From Anolis sagrei (taxonomy: Eukaryota; Chordata; Lepidosauria; Squamata; Anolidae), in contig NC_090021.1 of the NCBI RefSeq assembly GCF_037176765.1, positions 150,282,870 through 150,346,869 of the forward strand: a stretch of 64,000 nt of DNA, read 5' to 3'. A program made the position numbers and the translations under genes. This document shows, in pieces, positions 1 to 17,144 of this stretch. Each line of letters begins with the position of its first letter. Positions within the stretch are counted from its first letter, which is position 1. A model generated the notes under the pieces. It did not search any database. It was given only the letters and a program-made list of their open reading frames with translations, and was not told the DNA's origin.

Positions 1-46
1 TTGGAGGGCCGTATCCGGCCCCCAGGCCTTAGTTTGAGGACCCCTG
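1..46. mobile_element. Right end of a hAT DNA transposon
   Basis: The first bases match the right end of the complete hAT element at 10167-10546 and finish with the same terminal inverted repeat, GAGGACCCCTG. The rest of the element is off the window. Confidence 0.7.
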
Positions 47-204
47 CTATAGACCTCTCAGGACCTCAAAATTTAATGTCCATGTGATGCCTTGTCCTCC
101 CTCCTGAGGAGGATGCTCTATCCTTTCCAGTTTTGAGTATCCAAAAGCACAACAGACAAATCAAGATTTTGAACTGTTTGATTTTGTTTCTCAACCGCTC
201 AGGA

Positions 205-275
205 TTCAGCTGCTCCGAGTCCCCTTGGGGAGATGGTATAAATAAATTTACTATTACTATTATTATTGTTTACAG
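205..275 (+). repeat. L2/CR1-type LINE 3' end
   Basis: A stretch reading GAGTCCCCTTGGGGAGATGG then TATAAATAAA and a (TTA)n tail has the form of the 3' terminus of an L2-like LINE. Similar termini recur through the window, for example near 46000. Confidence 0.5.
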
Positions 276-713
276 GTAGATAAGAGAAGTAGCAAGAGGG
301 GAAATTAACTAGTTGTCCCACCCAGAGATCTTCTCTCCCTGAGATCACCCTTCACAATTCTGACCAGTTTAGAACTGCAGTGGAAAAACAGCAGTTGGAT
401 GTCCGGAAATGCAAGTGGACTGCATGATTTAGGTCTTTAAAGAAAAATAACTATGATCACAGCTCACAGTTCTAACTTGCAAAATGAAAATCTATAACCT
501 TACAATATAATGAAGAGGAAGGTAAAATTGCAGAGGAAATAAGGAAAAACTGAACGATCCTCCAGTGCTAAGTCGCCCTCTTCTGACTTTCTAAAGCATT
601 TTTATGCGGGCCTACCTACTTTTGATTCAGGCAATACAACAGGTGTACTTTTTCTTATATTCTCATATATTTATGTCTAAGTAAATTGTTGATTAAATAT
701 GAATGGATTATTA

Positions 714-6468
<5,755 letters not shown>

Positions 6469-7039
6469 CTTTTGCTTCAGTAAAAAGGTATATTGCATAG
6501 CCTGTATAAAGATAGACAAGTAATATTTGTGTAGATCAAAAACATTCTTGGCATACTTTGCAGATGGGATTAATGCTTCCATTAATTCAAACTCCAATCA
6601 GGTTTCAACTCAAAGAACACAAACTCTAGTCTCTCCCTTCTTCGATGGCCTTGAAGCAGATGAGACTGCTGTTTCCATACTACTACTGGTCACCAAGAAG
6701 CAGTAATCCTGCTCCGAATCACACAAAAAATTGTCTGCACATCTATATGCATTTGGGCACGTTTGCAGCTCCTATCACTGTGGCCTTTGCAGCTCTAAAG
6801 GTTGCCAAGATCTGTGGTAAGGAAAACCAATTTTGCTTACCTCATCAATCAATATTCTTACGTTTGCTTGCCAAAGGGTCATTTCTCAAAAGCAAACTCA
6901 TCAACACAAGAAAAGTGTACATTTTAGAAACAAGAACAATATTATTTGGCTATTACTGTATTTCACCGCACTGTAGCCACAACTGTATAATTGTTACACC
7001 CCATTTTTGAGGTCTCAAAATTGGTTTCTCGCCTTTCCT

Positions 7040-7290
7040 CTCTTAATCCTTGCATTAAAGCTGGAAGGGCTGGGGCTCTCCTTTCTTCCTAGTAAGATAG
7101 TTTTTAAAAGGAAATACAAATGGAGTGGCTGCATCAGGGCACTCCGCCTCTTACTTCCAAGGAGGCAGGAGGGAGAAGACCTTTCCAGCTCCCTTTGTAT
7201 TTCTTTTTTAAAACTATCATACTGAGGAGAAGGCTGGGTAGGGTTATCCTTTCTCTTTCCTGTAAGAGTTGGAAAGCCTCAGACCCAGCC
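7040..7290. repeat. Inverted repeat in RCBTB2 intron 1
   Basis: GATAGTTTTTAAAAGGAAAT near 7096 is mirrored by a degenerate reverse complement near 7198-7215, and outer arms with GGCTGGG pairs extend it. This suggests a small palindromic element of unknown family. The rest of 6600-8360 shows no gene. Confidence 0.4.
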
Positions 7291-7735
7291 AGCTCCACAC
7301 ATTTTTTTCACATAATAGTCCCCCCTTTTTTCAGAAAGAAAAAAGGGATTAGAATTGCAACGATTACATGGTGAATTATGGTAGACAACAAAGGCTGAAA
7401 CTACATTGACGTAATCTTGGAACTCCCTTACCAGTCTTGAAATGCACTCCTGTCAATGTGAATGAAAAGTGGTCTAGCGAACACAGGATATTATTAGGCA
7501 GGTTCACATGGCACCATGCGGCTGTACTAACTATGTAAGTTGCACTCTTTTGAAGGTAATGTAGACCTCTTTTTCTGTCAACGGGACAAGAAGACAACAA
7601 ATATTTTAGTGCTTTAGCTGAGACTCTGAGTGCTATATTGCAGGGTATGATAGTGGAGGCAAGTGACGGGTTAGGATGGGACAGGACAGGACCATATGCA
7701 ATGATTAAGGAAACACAGATAACCCTATCAAGCTG

Positions 7736-7815
7736 GATCTACACTGCAATATAATACAGTTCAATGCAGACAATCTGCATTCAGAAACTGGATTATATGG
7801 CAGTGTAGTTGTTGC
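7736..7815. mobile_element. Short MITE copy
   Basis: It shares CTGGATCTACACTGCAATAT and GGCAGTGTAG with the palindromic MITE at 5163-5320. Confidence 0.5.
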
Positions 7816-8360
7816 CTTAGAGAAAGCTCTCAGTACAGATGCAGCTTGAAATGGAAGGCAGCTGTATAAATAACATTTGCCTCCTCTGGAACTTCCTCAG
7901 CAGGAAAACATGATGATAATATCTACAATGACGGAGTTCCCCTTTCGGATGACCCAAGAGTACTTTTCTCCGTCAATGGATCTTAAACCCAAGAATCAGA
8001 AAGGACTAGGTCTCTCCATTGCAGTCTCTGCTCAAGAAGCTACGCAAAGGTTATTCCACTCCTGGCCTGGGGAATTCCGTGTAACCGTTTACTCTTAAAT
8101 GGAACAAACGCTTGAGGATTACTCTTTGAGAGGTACTGAACCTGGTAAATAACCTCGATGCTAAAATACTGTCTATTGTTCTGCAGTATAGTGAGAAATT
8201 AAAATTGTCACAGGTAAGTTTTGCCTCGAACCTACAAAATGGAGTAAGAGTCCCACATCATAATTCAGTGCAATTTGGAGAAATAACATCAATCTTGGAA
8301 ACTATCGGAAAAGTGAACCTTCAATAATTTCTTTGCTTAAACTGCTGTTTTGAAGTTATA

Positions 8361-8900
8361 CAGGGTGAGGCAGCATAACTTCCTTTTTAAAAATGTGCGC
8401 CATTCAGTCAGTTGAAGACGTAGCGGAGCGCTAGTGGTCTTGTTCAAGAGGCGGGAGTATAAAGTTTTGTCCTGACACAGTTCAGTCATCATCATGCGTT
8501 GGAACAGTGAGGAGCGTGCTTTTGCCGTTGAGGCCTACTTTTCAAGCAGATTTGGAGTGGCCAGCCCGCTCTCCAGATTTGGCCCCTTGTGGTTTTTTTC
8601 TATGGGTTTTTTTGAAATCCTGTGTTTATGTGAACCGTCCAAAGACCCTACAAGATTTGAACACCAACATCCAGGAAGAAATTGCCAACATAACGCCTGC
8701 TATGCTGGCAAGAGTCATGACAAATGCCAGAAATCAGTTTACTCAGTGTATGGAGAATGGGGGACGTCACCTACCTAATTTGATCTTCAAAACTACGTAA
8801 AACAAAACTTTAGGTATGCACCTACATTATAGAAAAAATCTGATTTATACAATGGGTTTTATTAAGTTTTGAAAAAAGGAAGTTATGCTGCCTCACCCTG
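8361..8900 (+). mobile_element. Internally deleted Tc1/mariner-superfamily element
   Basis: Terminal inverted repeats CAGGGTGAGGCAGCATAACT and its complement at 8881-8900 are each flanked by TA, the mariner target duplication. Inside are two transposase pieces in different frames: an N-terminus beginning MRWNSEERAFAVEAYF (from 8494) and a C-terminus with ARSPDLAPCGFFLWVFLKS and QCMENGGRHL (to about 8797). The piece between them, including two of the three catalytic acidic residues, is missing, so this 540-bp copy cannot encode transposase. The ARSPDL-P-FFLW motif is of the type common in arthropod mariner-like elements. Confidence 0.85.
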
Positions 8901-9484
8901 TATAAGAGAACTAAAAAGAACCTCTAAGATTTATCTTCATACCTAGGGGATAGATGAAGGAGCTTCTTCCTCTCCTTTTCTTCCCAACATCTTCAAAGAC
9001 TTTCAAAAGGGAGTGAGTATCTGCTGAAAACGCAAGTAAAAACAAATACATTTCAGTTCAGAGAGCGAGAGAATGACATTTTAATGGATACGGCTAACAT
9101 CTGAAAAGATCTGCACAGGACTGAGGCATTTTTCAAAAGTACTATCCATAGTTTGGGTATATCAGCAGGAAAGTGGGAAGCACAGGGCTTCTCAGTTATT
9201 CTTGAACCCTATTCCCACCCCTTCACCTGGCTGTAATCATATCCTTGCACATTAAACAATACAAAAAAACCCCTACCTCTTTATTAATACTTTTGTGTTT
9301 CTGAGTATCTTCCAATAACACTAAGTTAAAGATGGCTGCTGTATTCAGGCATAAGAGGAGTAATGACTCTGCTGGATTCCTCTTGGTGTTTATGACCAGA
9401 AAATATAAGCTTCTCTCCACCTCTGCCCTTAGTAAGAACACTCCAGGGTTTGCCTTAAGAAGCAGAACGCTATAGACACCCAAG

Positions 9485-10045
9485 CCTCTCTCTCATTTCA
9501 GTGAACTGGAAGAGGCCACATGGGCCATCCAGTCCAACTCCATGCCATGCAAGAAAAGCAAAGGTCATCCAGCCTCTGTTTAAAAGCCTCAAAAGGAAGA
9601 GCTTCCACCAGACTCTGAGGCAGTGAGTCCCACTGTTGAACAACTCTTGCAATTCCTAATGTTCAGGTAGAATCTCCTTTCCTGTCATTTGAACCCATTG
9701 TTCCCAGTCTCCAGGGTAGCAGAAAACAAGCCTGCTCCCTCTTTCTTATGACAGACTTTCAGATATTTAAACATGGCTGTCATGTCTCTTCCCAACTTTA
9801 TCTTTGATCATTTCAGTTGCCCTCCTCTGGATACCTTCCAGCTTGTCAATATCTCTTTTAAACTGTGATGCCCAGAATTGGACACAGTCTTCCAAGTGAG
9901 GTCTGACCAAAGCAGAATAGAGGCACTGTGACTTCCCTGAATCTAGACATAAATTCCTTTTGATGCAGAACAAAATCCCACTGGCTTTTAAGCTGCTGTA
10001 TCACCCTGTTGGCTCATGTTCAACTTGTTGTCCACAAAGACTCCC
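9485..10045 (-). repeat. CR1 LINE 3' fragment
   Basis: Minus-strand peptide [20 protein letters not shown] and DIDKLEGIQRRATEMIKD match the C-terminus of CR1 reverse transcriptase. The 3' UTR type sequence with GGCCATCCAGTCCAACTC is at the left end. Confidence 0.85.
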
Positions 10046-10166
10046 AAGATAATTTTCACATGGACCATTCTTGAGCCAAGTGTCATCCATCCTGTACTGG
10101 TGCATTTCCTTATTGCATTCTATGTTCTGCTACAAGGACATTGCAACCCTTCCCAACCCTCTAAGC

Positions 10167-10407
10167 CAGGGGTCCTCAAACTTTTTGAACAGAGGGCCAG
10201 GTCACAGTCTCTCAAACTGTTGGAGCGCTGGATTATAATTTGAAAAAAATGAATGAATTCCTATGCACACTGCACATATTTTATTTGTAGTGCAAAAAAA
10301 CCACTTTAAAACAATACAATAATTAAAATGAAGAACAATTTTAACAAATATAAATGTATTAGTATTTCAATGGGAAGTGTGGGTCTGGTCTTGGCTGATG
10401 AGATAGG

Positions 10408-10442
<35 letters not shown>

Positions 10443-10546
10443 GTGCTTTCAAGTCATTTCAGACTTAGATTGACCCTGAGCGAGGGCCGGGTAAATGACC
10501 TTGGAGGGCCGTATCCGGCCCCCGGGCCTTAGTTTGAGGACCCCTG
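10167..10546. mobile_element. Complete non-autonomous hAT element
   Basis: Termini CAGGGGTCCTCAAACTTT and AGTTTGAGGACCCCTG are flanked by an exact 8-bp duplication, CTCTAAGC (10159-10166 and 10547-10554). It contains a (TTG)n run at about 10409-10442. It belongs to the family of the copies at 1-46 and 1488-1845. The following 10550-11500 shows no gene or clear repeat. Confidence 0.92.
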
Positions 10547-11524
10547 CTCTAAGCCAACAACTCTGGTGGGACGAAGGGAGAAAATGACATTACCCTGTTC
10601 AAGTTACAAGTCTTGTATGCTGGTGAAGTAAGGCAACCAGTACTCGCCACTATCAATAACACCACAGAGATTTAAACTGTGGGGATAACAAATTTTTCTG
10701 AAGTGGAAGTACAAACAGTAAGAAGTCTTCAGATTATAAAGACAGGCTTTTTCAAACTCTGGAAAGAGGAGCATCATTAAATGATTAAATTGATCGCTAG
10801 CTGTCAGTTTCAGAGATTGATATTCACAAATCAAATTCAGGAGTTTAAAAAAGCTGATCTCTGGGATTACTTCCCAAACAGGATCCCCATCAACTTCTTT
10901 AGATTTGAAAGTACATTTGGTTCAGCAATAAACTGCTGTTGCATGCATATTATACATCACTTCATCTTTTTAGGGGGAAAAGTATCAATTTCAATGTTGC
11001 AGGAAATGCTTTCTTTCAGCTGTGCCTTTTTTTCTGGATTGTACTGAAGTGTGTTAATTTTGTATCAGAAAAAATGTTGATATTGGTACACATTATGTAC
11101 TTTTAGACTATGTTCTTGTTACAGAGACTTTGGTTAGAGACTGCGTGCTCTGGGTGTAAAAAAAAAACCCAGTCATCATCCACATAAAAAGTGTATTTAT
11201 AATGATGTAAATGGCAAGTAATTTTTTTAGACACTTGGCCAGTGTCTGTTAATATAATAATTGCACTTGTAAATGTAACTGCCCAGGCCAGAATTTATGT
11301 CTTATGTATCCTTCCCACCCCCACATTTTTTCCTCTTTTTTCTAACTCATTAGAATGAGTGCCCAAGCTTTTAGGGAAGCAATCTTCAATCTGGCAATTT
11401 CCAAAAGTACTGCTGCAATTTAAATCCCACCAATCGAATAGCGTGATTTGTTGGCCAATGAACCAAAACGTGCCAGTTTGGGGAAGGTAACCTAAATACA
11501 GGAAGTTATAAACATCTGACATAC

Positions 11525-11525
11525 A

Positions 11526-11564
<39 letters not shown>

Positions 11565-12062
11565 CCTTTATTTATACCCCGCTACCATCTCCTGCAGGAC
11601 TCGGTGCAGCTTACAAAAGGCTGAGCCCAAATACATCATAAAACATAACAACAACAATACAACAATAAATAATTCATAACAAAGCAGAACAATACAATAA
11701 TGACATGACGCAATTAAAAACCTGTGGCAGGCTCAAATGTAAGAATTAAAATTTTAAAATGCTGGGCATGTCCAGGGTTGGATATTTTAAAGATAGGTGG
11801 GCGTGCAGACAATACTAACTCTCTCGTAAAGTGCATTTGGGACATATTGCTTGGGAGTCTTTATTCTGGACAGGCACACTGGAACATCCACATCTTCAAG
11901 CTCCTTCTAAAAACTGCCAGCATTGGGGCCTGCCTGATGTCCTTGAGAGGGAGTTCCAGAGTCGTAGGGCCACCACCGAAAAGGCCCTGTCCCTCGTCCC
12001 CACCAATCGTGCTTGCGATGCAGGTGGGATCGTGAGCAGGGCCTCTCCAGATGAACGAAGAG
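11525..12062 (-). repeat. L2 LINE 3' end with (ATA)n tail
   Basis: The left end has an (AAT)n tract and a TTTATTTATACCCCGCTACC terminus typical of L2-type 3' ends. The body keeps minus-strand L2 coding remnants around GTRDRAFSVVA. A similar copy lies at 48196-48500. Confidence 0.75.
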
Positions 12063-12064
12063 AT

Positions 12065-12360
12065 CGTGTGGGTTCTTATGTTCTTAGTTAGGAACAAAAG
12101 TGAGACAACAGGAAATGAGAGAAATCTACCCGTTGAAGGGAAATTAACTCCTGAAGGAATTATTATCATGGGGGAAAGGTGTCCCCCTGAAGTTTTATCA
12201 CCAATCCTTGTTTACACAACAAGCCATTTTAAAAAAAATCCAATTATCACAAGGACAGAAAGTGAGATGAAATCTTCTGAACAGAGGAACAGGAAGGAAA
12301 ACAAACACCACAGGGGGTGTTCACCCTTCCCTATAATACCCAAAGCTCTTTGTGTGTGAG
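12065..12360. repeat. Half copy of the 5886-6290 repeat
   Basis: It is the reverse complement of much of 5990-6220, sharing GGTGTTCACCCTTCCCTATA and AACAAGCCATTTTAAAAAAA-like sequence. Confidence 0.6.
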
Positions 12361-12361
12361 T

Positions 12362-12363
12362 GA

Positions 12364-12409
<46 letters not shown>

Positions 12410-12411
12410 AT
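12362..12411. repeat. (GT)n(GA)n microsatellite
   Basis: A pure dinucleotide run changes from GT to GA near 12385, with slight interruption at its left edge. Confidence 0.95.
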
Positions 12412-12835
12412 GCACATACACACATACATACAGAGCTGGAGTATCTGTTCCAACTTACATACCAATTTAACAGAACCTATCCTGTTTACAATTTGGGGAC
12501 TGCCTGTTTGACAAAATGTACTTTAGAAAGAAGTGACAACAAGAAGTCCAATTAGGAAGCAATGGAATTTAGAATTTTTTTAAGACTAACAAATTAATGA
12601 TTAATACAATAACTTCAACTTCTGCTACCCCCTCCTCATTAAGAACAATTAATATGTTTTCTCCTAGCAAGTTATATTTTTAGCAAGTTATATTTTTGTT
12701 AGCAAGTTATATTTTTAACTCAGGTACAGCTGATGACAGAAAGGAGAGGAATCTACCAACCAACACATCGGTCCTCCCTGGGAGACTTGACAGAGACAGA
12801 TCTAGAGACAGAATACAAAGCAGACTGGGCAGCCA

Positions 12836-12962
12836 TTGTTAGGAATCATAGCATTGGAAGTGACTCCAAGGGCCATTTAGTCCATTTAGTCCGTGCAGGA
12901 AAAGCACAATCAAAGCACCCCTGACAGATGGCCATCCAGCCTCTGTTTAAAAGCCCTTCTAG
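12836..12962 (-). repeat. CR1 LINE 3' terminal fragment
   Basis: The stretch AATCATAGCATTGGAAGTGA through GATGGCCATCCAGCCTCTG is the CR1 3' end read in reverse. It directly abuts the MITE at 12963. Confidence 0.75.
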
Positions 12963-13118
12963 GGCTCCTTCCACAAAGCTGAATAAAATCCCACATTATC
13001 TGCTTCGAATTGGGATATATGGGAGTGTGGACTCAGATAACTCAATTCAGGGAATATATTGTGGGATTTTCTGCCTTGATCTTTTGGGTTAGATGGCTGT
13101 GTGGAAGGGCCCTTGGTT
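12963..13118. mobile_element. Palindromic hAT-like MITE
   Basis: The ends AGGGCTCCTTCCACAAAGCT and CTGTGTGGAAGGGCCC are inverted, with inner arms AATCCCACATTAT and ATTGTGGGATTTT. A related half copy is at 46043-46172. Confidence 0.7.
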
Positions 13119-13229
13119 CTTGTAACAGCTAGGCATCTTCCACAGCATAAAGTGAACAGAAAACACATTGAAAAATTATTGCAATGACAAAAGAAAGGAG
13201 AAATTGGCAGCTTGGGCCATGACTTTAGA

Positions 13230-13365
13230 GCAGGCATGGGCAGACTCTGGCCTTCCAGGTGTTTTGGACTTCAACTCCCACAATTCCTAACAGCCGATAG
13301 GCTGTTAGGAATTGTGGGAGTTGAAGTCCAAAACACCTGGAAGGCCAGAGTCTGCCCATGCCTGC
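13230..13365. mobile_element. Perfect 136-bp palindrome (MITE)
   Basis: Two arms of about 66 bp, starting GCAGGCATGGGCAGACTCTG and ending with its complement, meet at a 4-base centre (GATA). By eye the arms match throughout. The core ACTTCAACTCCCACAATTCC is a motif shared by several hAT MITEs. No target duplication is obvious. Confidence 0.85.
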
Positions 13366-13559
13366 TTGCTTCTTAAACTTTCCCACCAGAGAACCTTCTA
13401 TAAGACCCAGCTATATAGCTATATAAACAGGTATAAAAACCAAACATTTCCTGAAAATGGACCAGCATTGGCACAGCTTGCTGAGTTTCCCTTTTTGTGG
13501 AGTGCAGCTGAAGCATCTCCTGCAGAGTCCATTGGAAGGAAGCCCTGCAGTTAGCTGCT

Positions 13560-13900
13560 GCTGATCTTTGTGTCAGACTGGTTGGCCTTCACAAACCTTT
13601 CCTCCCTCCCTGGCTCAATGGTTCAGGCGGGAGGGCTCTGCGTGACCTCAAGAAGGGGTGAAGTGGCCCGTCGTGAAGGGAAGCCACCCCGCTCTCCCTC
13701 CTCACCCAAAGCTGAATCTGGCAGCGCCTCTGTGCGCTCCCCTCACAGGCCTACCTTCAGCCTCCTCCTCTTCCCGCCAGGGGAGGGAAAGTATTGCTGC
13801 GCATGCGCCGCGCCGCCCTTCAGGAAGAAGGGGCGGAGCTTCCTGAGCGCAAAGTGGGCGGGGCTTCTCCGTTTGTATTTAAGAAGCGCTCAGTCAGGGA
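13560..13900 (-). promoter_or_regulatory. RCBTB2: CpG-rich probable RCBTB2 promoter and first noncoding exon
   Basis: This is the only CpG-rich block upstream of the RCBTB2 coding exons. It holds an NRF1-type palindrome TGCGCATGCGC at 13798-13808, GC boxes (GGGCGG at about 13820 and 13856) and a further GCATGCGCA at 13993. On the minus strand GGCTGAAG at 13755 is followed by GTAGGC, a plausible donor for a noncoding exon 1 spliced to 6501. A second candidate donor, TTTGG before GTGAGG, lies near 13708. Assignment to RCBTB2 is inferred from position and strand. Confidence 0.55.
13798..13808. promoter_or_regulatory. NRF1 binding site
   Basis: TGCGCATGCGC is a perfect match to the NRF1 palindromic consensus and sits in the centre of the CpG block. 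Confidence 0.65.
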
Positions 13901-14029
13901 GGGCCTTGGAAGGGGCTTGGCCCAGCAGTCTCTTAAAGGGACAGGCACCTTTCTATGTCTATGAGGAAATATCCCCCCCCCCCGCCAAGGGAGCATGCGC
14001 ATTTATTGTTCTGAAAGTGCCAAACCTAG

Positions 14030-14735
14030 CTTACTTACTTACTTACTTAGGCGATCCCTCCTTGTCCGAGTAGGATAATCCTCCAGGGTGGATCCCTGGG
14101 TGACTGTGGAGCCCTATTCTTGATCTGCATCTTCTCCCCAGTGAGGACATTGGTTTCCAGGTGGAAGGTGGTCCCAGTCGGGGTTGGCTTGATGCGCCTT
14201 CCTCTTGACACGTTTCTCTCTTTCGCCCTCCATTGGTGCCTCTTCAAATTCTGCAGCACTGCTGGTCACAGCTGACCTCCAGCTGGAGCACTCACAGGCT
14301 TCCCAATTTTCAGTGTCTATGCCAGAGTTTTTAAGATTGGCTTTGAGCCTATCTTTAAATCTCTTTTACTGTCCTCCAACATTCAATTTTCCGTTCTTGA
14401 GTTCGGAGTAGAGCAACTGCTTTGGAGATGGTGGACGGCCATCCAGACAACGTGGCCAGTCCAGGGTTGATGGCGGAGGACCATTGCTTCAGTGCTGTTG
14501 GTCTTTGCTTCTTCCAGCACGCCTACATTTGTCTGCTTGTCTACCCAAGAGATTTGCAGGATTATCCGGTTGGAATCGTTCCAGGAGTTGCATGTGACGT
14601 CTGTAGACAGTCCACGTCTCGCAGGCATATAGCAGGGTTGGGAGGACAATAGCGTTATAAACAAGCACCTTGGCATCCCTACGGATGTCCCAGTCGTCAG
14701 GTGAGGAGGAAACTCGTGGCTCCTGTTGGGAATCA
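14030..14735 (-). repeat. Non-LTR LINE with C-terminal C2H2 finger, 3' fragment
   Basis: The left edge is the (TTAC)n 3' tail in reverse. Minus-strand coding remnants match the longer copy at 28016-29985: a SWEDK-like stretch, VLEEAKTNSTEAMVLRHQP, and a WTGHVVWM stretch before the finger region. The clade was not assigned. Confidence 0.75.
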
Positions 14736-14764
14736 GCCTGTTTAATTAAGATAGGAAGAAGGAA

Positions 14765-14975
14765 TTAAATCAGGTGCTGGAGGAGAATGCCCTGGACCGC
14801 AAGAAGATCCAACGAGTCCATACTTCAGGAAATAAAGCCCGACTGCTCACTGGAGGGAAGGGTATTAGAGGCAAAGATGAAGTACTTTGGCCATATAATA
14901 AGAAGACAGGAAAGCTTGGAGAAGAGAATGATGCTGGGGAAAACGGAAGGGAAAAAGGAGACCGGGGGGGGGGGG
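14765..14975 (+). repeat. RTE-BovB LINE fragment
   Basis: Plus-strand peptide pieces PWTARRSNESILQEIKPDCS and KYFGHIIRRQESLEKRMMLG belong to the BovB C-terminus, as in the better copy at 30651. It ends in a G run at about 14965-14977. Confidence 0.8.
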
Positions 14976-15284
14976 TGTGTGTAAAGGAGGAGACTGCAAA
15001 TGGGGAACTGACAGCATCCTCAAAAGCAGGGAAGGAAGGATCCAACACTGAATCTCCCCACTCCCTATCCCTTGCCAAATGTTGGAGTCTTCCTTCTTTA
15101 GCTGCTCTTAATTATGTCTTGGTTCTTTGGTTCCTAAGGTAGTGAGGCACCGTTCCCACATCGCCTTCTGAAATCTGATTGGTTCTTAATATTTGAGGCA
15201 TTCAGTTGAACGTATTTCTTAATTCTTATAGGTGCCAAAAATCCTGTAGTTTTTCATAAACTTCAACTTCGTTCTTAATTGGAT

Positions 15285-15475
15285 GTTGCTGCTGTTTATT
15301 CCGTAAGTCGCTTCCGACTCTTTGTGACCTCATGGACCAGTCACCCCACAGCTCCCTGTCGACCGTCACCACCCCCAGCTCCTTCAGAGTCAAGCCAGTC
15401 ACTTCAAAGATCCCATCCATCCATCTTGCCCTTGGTCAGCCCCTCTTCTTTTTTCCTTCCATTTTCCCCAGCATC
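15285..15475 (-). repeat. RTE-BovB LINE 3' fragment
   Basis: Minus-strand peptide MDGIFEVTGLTLKELGVVTV is the BovB C-terminus. The adjoining 15480-16090 shows no gene or clear repeat. Confidence 0.8.
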
Positions 15476-16094
15476 ATTGTCTTACAAAATATTAGGCCTT
15501 CATTTGTTTTTAATCTGTGCACATTCAATGCAATTTTCCAAATTGCCACCAGAGGCTGATAGAGAACAAAGGAATGTTCTGAGTTCCTTTCATAGTTGGT
15601 GGGTGATCTATTCATCCCAGCAGAGCTTTTCATTCAAAGGAAGATGGGCAGACTGAGTTTCCCTCCGATCCAAATACCAAATACGTCCATCCTGTCCACC
15701 CAGCAAACCACAAGAGCATAGCGTGTGCACTGGGAAGTGTGGGAGAGATGCATGCTGTGTTTTGGGTGGGTGGTCCCTCCGTTGTCTCTCTCCAAGCCCA
15801 AGACGAGTGGGGAAGAGGCCAGGGATCCTGCCACTGCAGAGCCCACCTTGTCTGACTCCTTGTGTCTTGGGCAGTGGATGTGGAGGCTGGTACTTCTGTG
15901 CTCCAGGGAAGGAGGAGGCAGGCCCAGGAGAGGGATGCAGCCTGAAGAGGCAGGCTAACAGGCTGAGTGTCCTCCTTGTTCCAGGCCTAAACTTGGGAAG
16001 CTCGGGTTTCAGTACATTGGGGCTCTGTCATACTGACATCAGATCTAGCCCTGGAAGCAAATATTTTAGTCACGTCTTGTAATGCACTGTAGGT

Positions 16095-16262
16095 GGAACT
16101 GTCTTTAAAAACTATTTGGAAGCTGTGGTGTGGTGGAGGCTCCTTCTTTGGAAGCTTTTAAACAAAGGCCGGATGGGCATCTGTCAGGGGTGCTTTGAAT
16201 GCAACATTACTGCTTCTTGGCAGGGGGTTGGACTGGATAGCCATCTAAAGCCCAATCATGCT
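16095..16262 (+). repeat. CR1 LINE 3' fragment
   Basis: GGAGGCTCCTTCTTTGGAAG, GGGCATCTGTCAGGGGTGCT and GGGGGTTGGACTGGAT follow the order of the CR1 3' end in plus orientation. Confidence 0.75.
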
Positions 16263-16644
16263 GAGGTCCATGTTATTTGAAAGACTATACAGCGGACCCC
16301 CTAATTCAGAGCTTTCCAGTTTTTTTGTGTTGCTGTCATGCTTTTTAGTCAGGCATCTTTTCATGACACAGTTATTCAGTTTTATTAGCAAACCGGAGAT
16401 TAAATCAACTCTTTAGAAGAGTTTCATAAAATGTATATATTACATAATATCATATATATATATATATACTATCAATAGAGTATGACAATATGCAAAAATA
16501 ACTTATTCAAATTTGATGCCATGCACTCTATTCATTTCTTTAAAAAAATAAAATAAAAACATTATATACTTTTAATATATCTATTCATGTACTTTGTAAT
16601 GCATGATGGTTTTGTTTACCAGATCTCCAGAAGTTGACATCAAA

Positions 16645-16965
16645 TAAGGTGAAGGTTTTCCCCTGACATGAAGTCCAGTTGTGTCCGACTCTGGGGGTTG
16701 GTGCTCATCTCCATTTCTGAGCCGAAGAGCCGGCGTTGTCCGTAGACACCTCCAAGGTCATGACTGCATGGAATGCCGTTACCTTCCTGCCCAAGCGGTA
16801 CTTATTGATCTACTCACATTTGCATGTTTTCGAACTGCTAGGTTGGCAGAAGCTGGGGCTGACAGTGGAAGCTCACGCCGCTCCCCGGATTCGAACCTGT
16901 GACCTTTCAGTCAACAAGCTCAGCAGCTCAGTGCTTTAACCCACTGCGCCACTGGGGACTCCTCA
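16645..16965 (-). repeat. Sauria SINE
   Basis: The left end carries the BovB-like tail (AGGTTTTCCCCTGACATGAA then GTCCAGTTGTGTCCGACTC). The right end is the tRNA-like head with GGATTCGAACC and CCCACTGCGCCACTGGGG. This is the family named Sauria SINE in squamates. A plus-strand copy is at 49790-50098. Confidence 0.88.
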
Positions 16966-17144
16966 AATATCAAATAGCAACATCAAATTATGCCTTCCCT
17001 TGCAGCAGAAACTACACAAGCATAGCCCTCCAGATGTCATTGGCTTGCAACTCTCCAAGCTCTTGCCAGGAAAGCTAGTGGTAAAAGATTCTGGGAATTG
17101 CAGTAACATAACATGCTTTAGATGATACAGCATAGGGAGCTGGA

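Noticed and set aside
12362-12411. CRISPR-like or regulatory repeat
   Set aside because: A plain dinucleotide microsatellite; no spacer structure anywhere in the window.
13230-13365. microRNA hairpin
   Set aside because: Arms are perfectly complementary over about 66 bp and share MITE core sequence, so a DNA element is the simpler reading.
13570-14073. Plus-strand 167-codon frame in the 13.6-14 kb CpG block
   Set aside because: Low-complexity composition of a CpG island, no family features, and it ends in a LINE tail.
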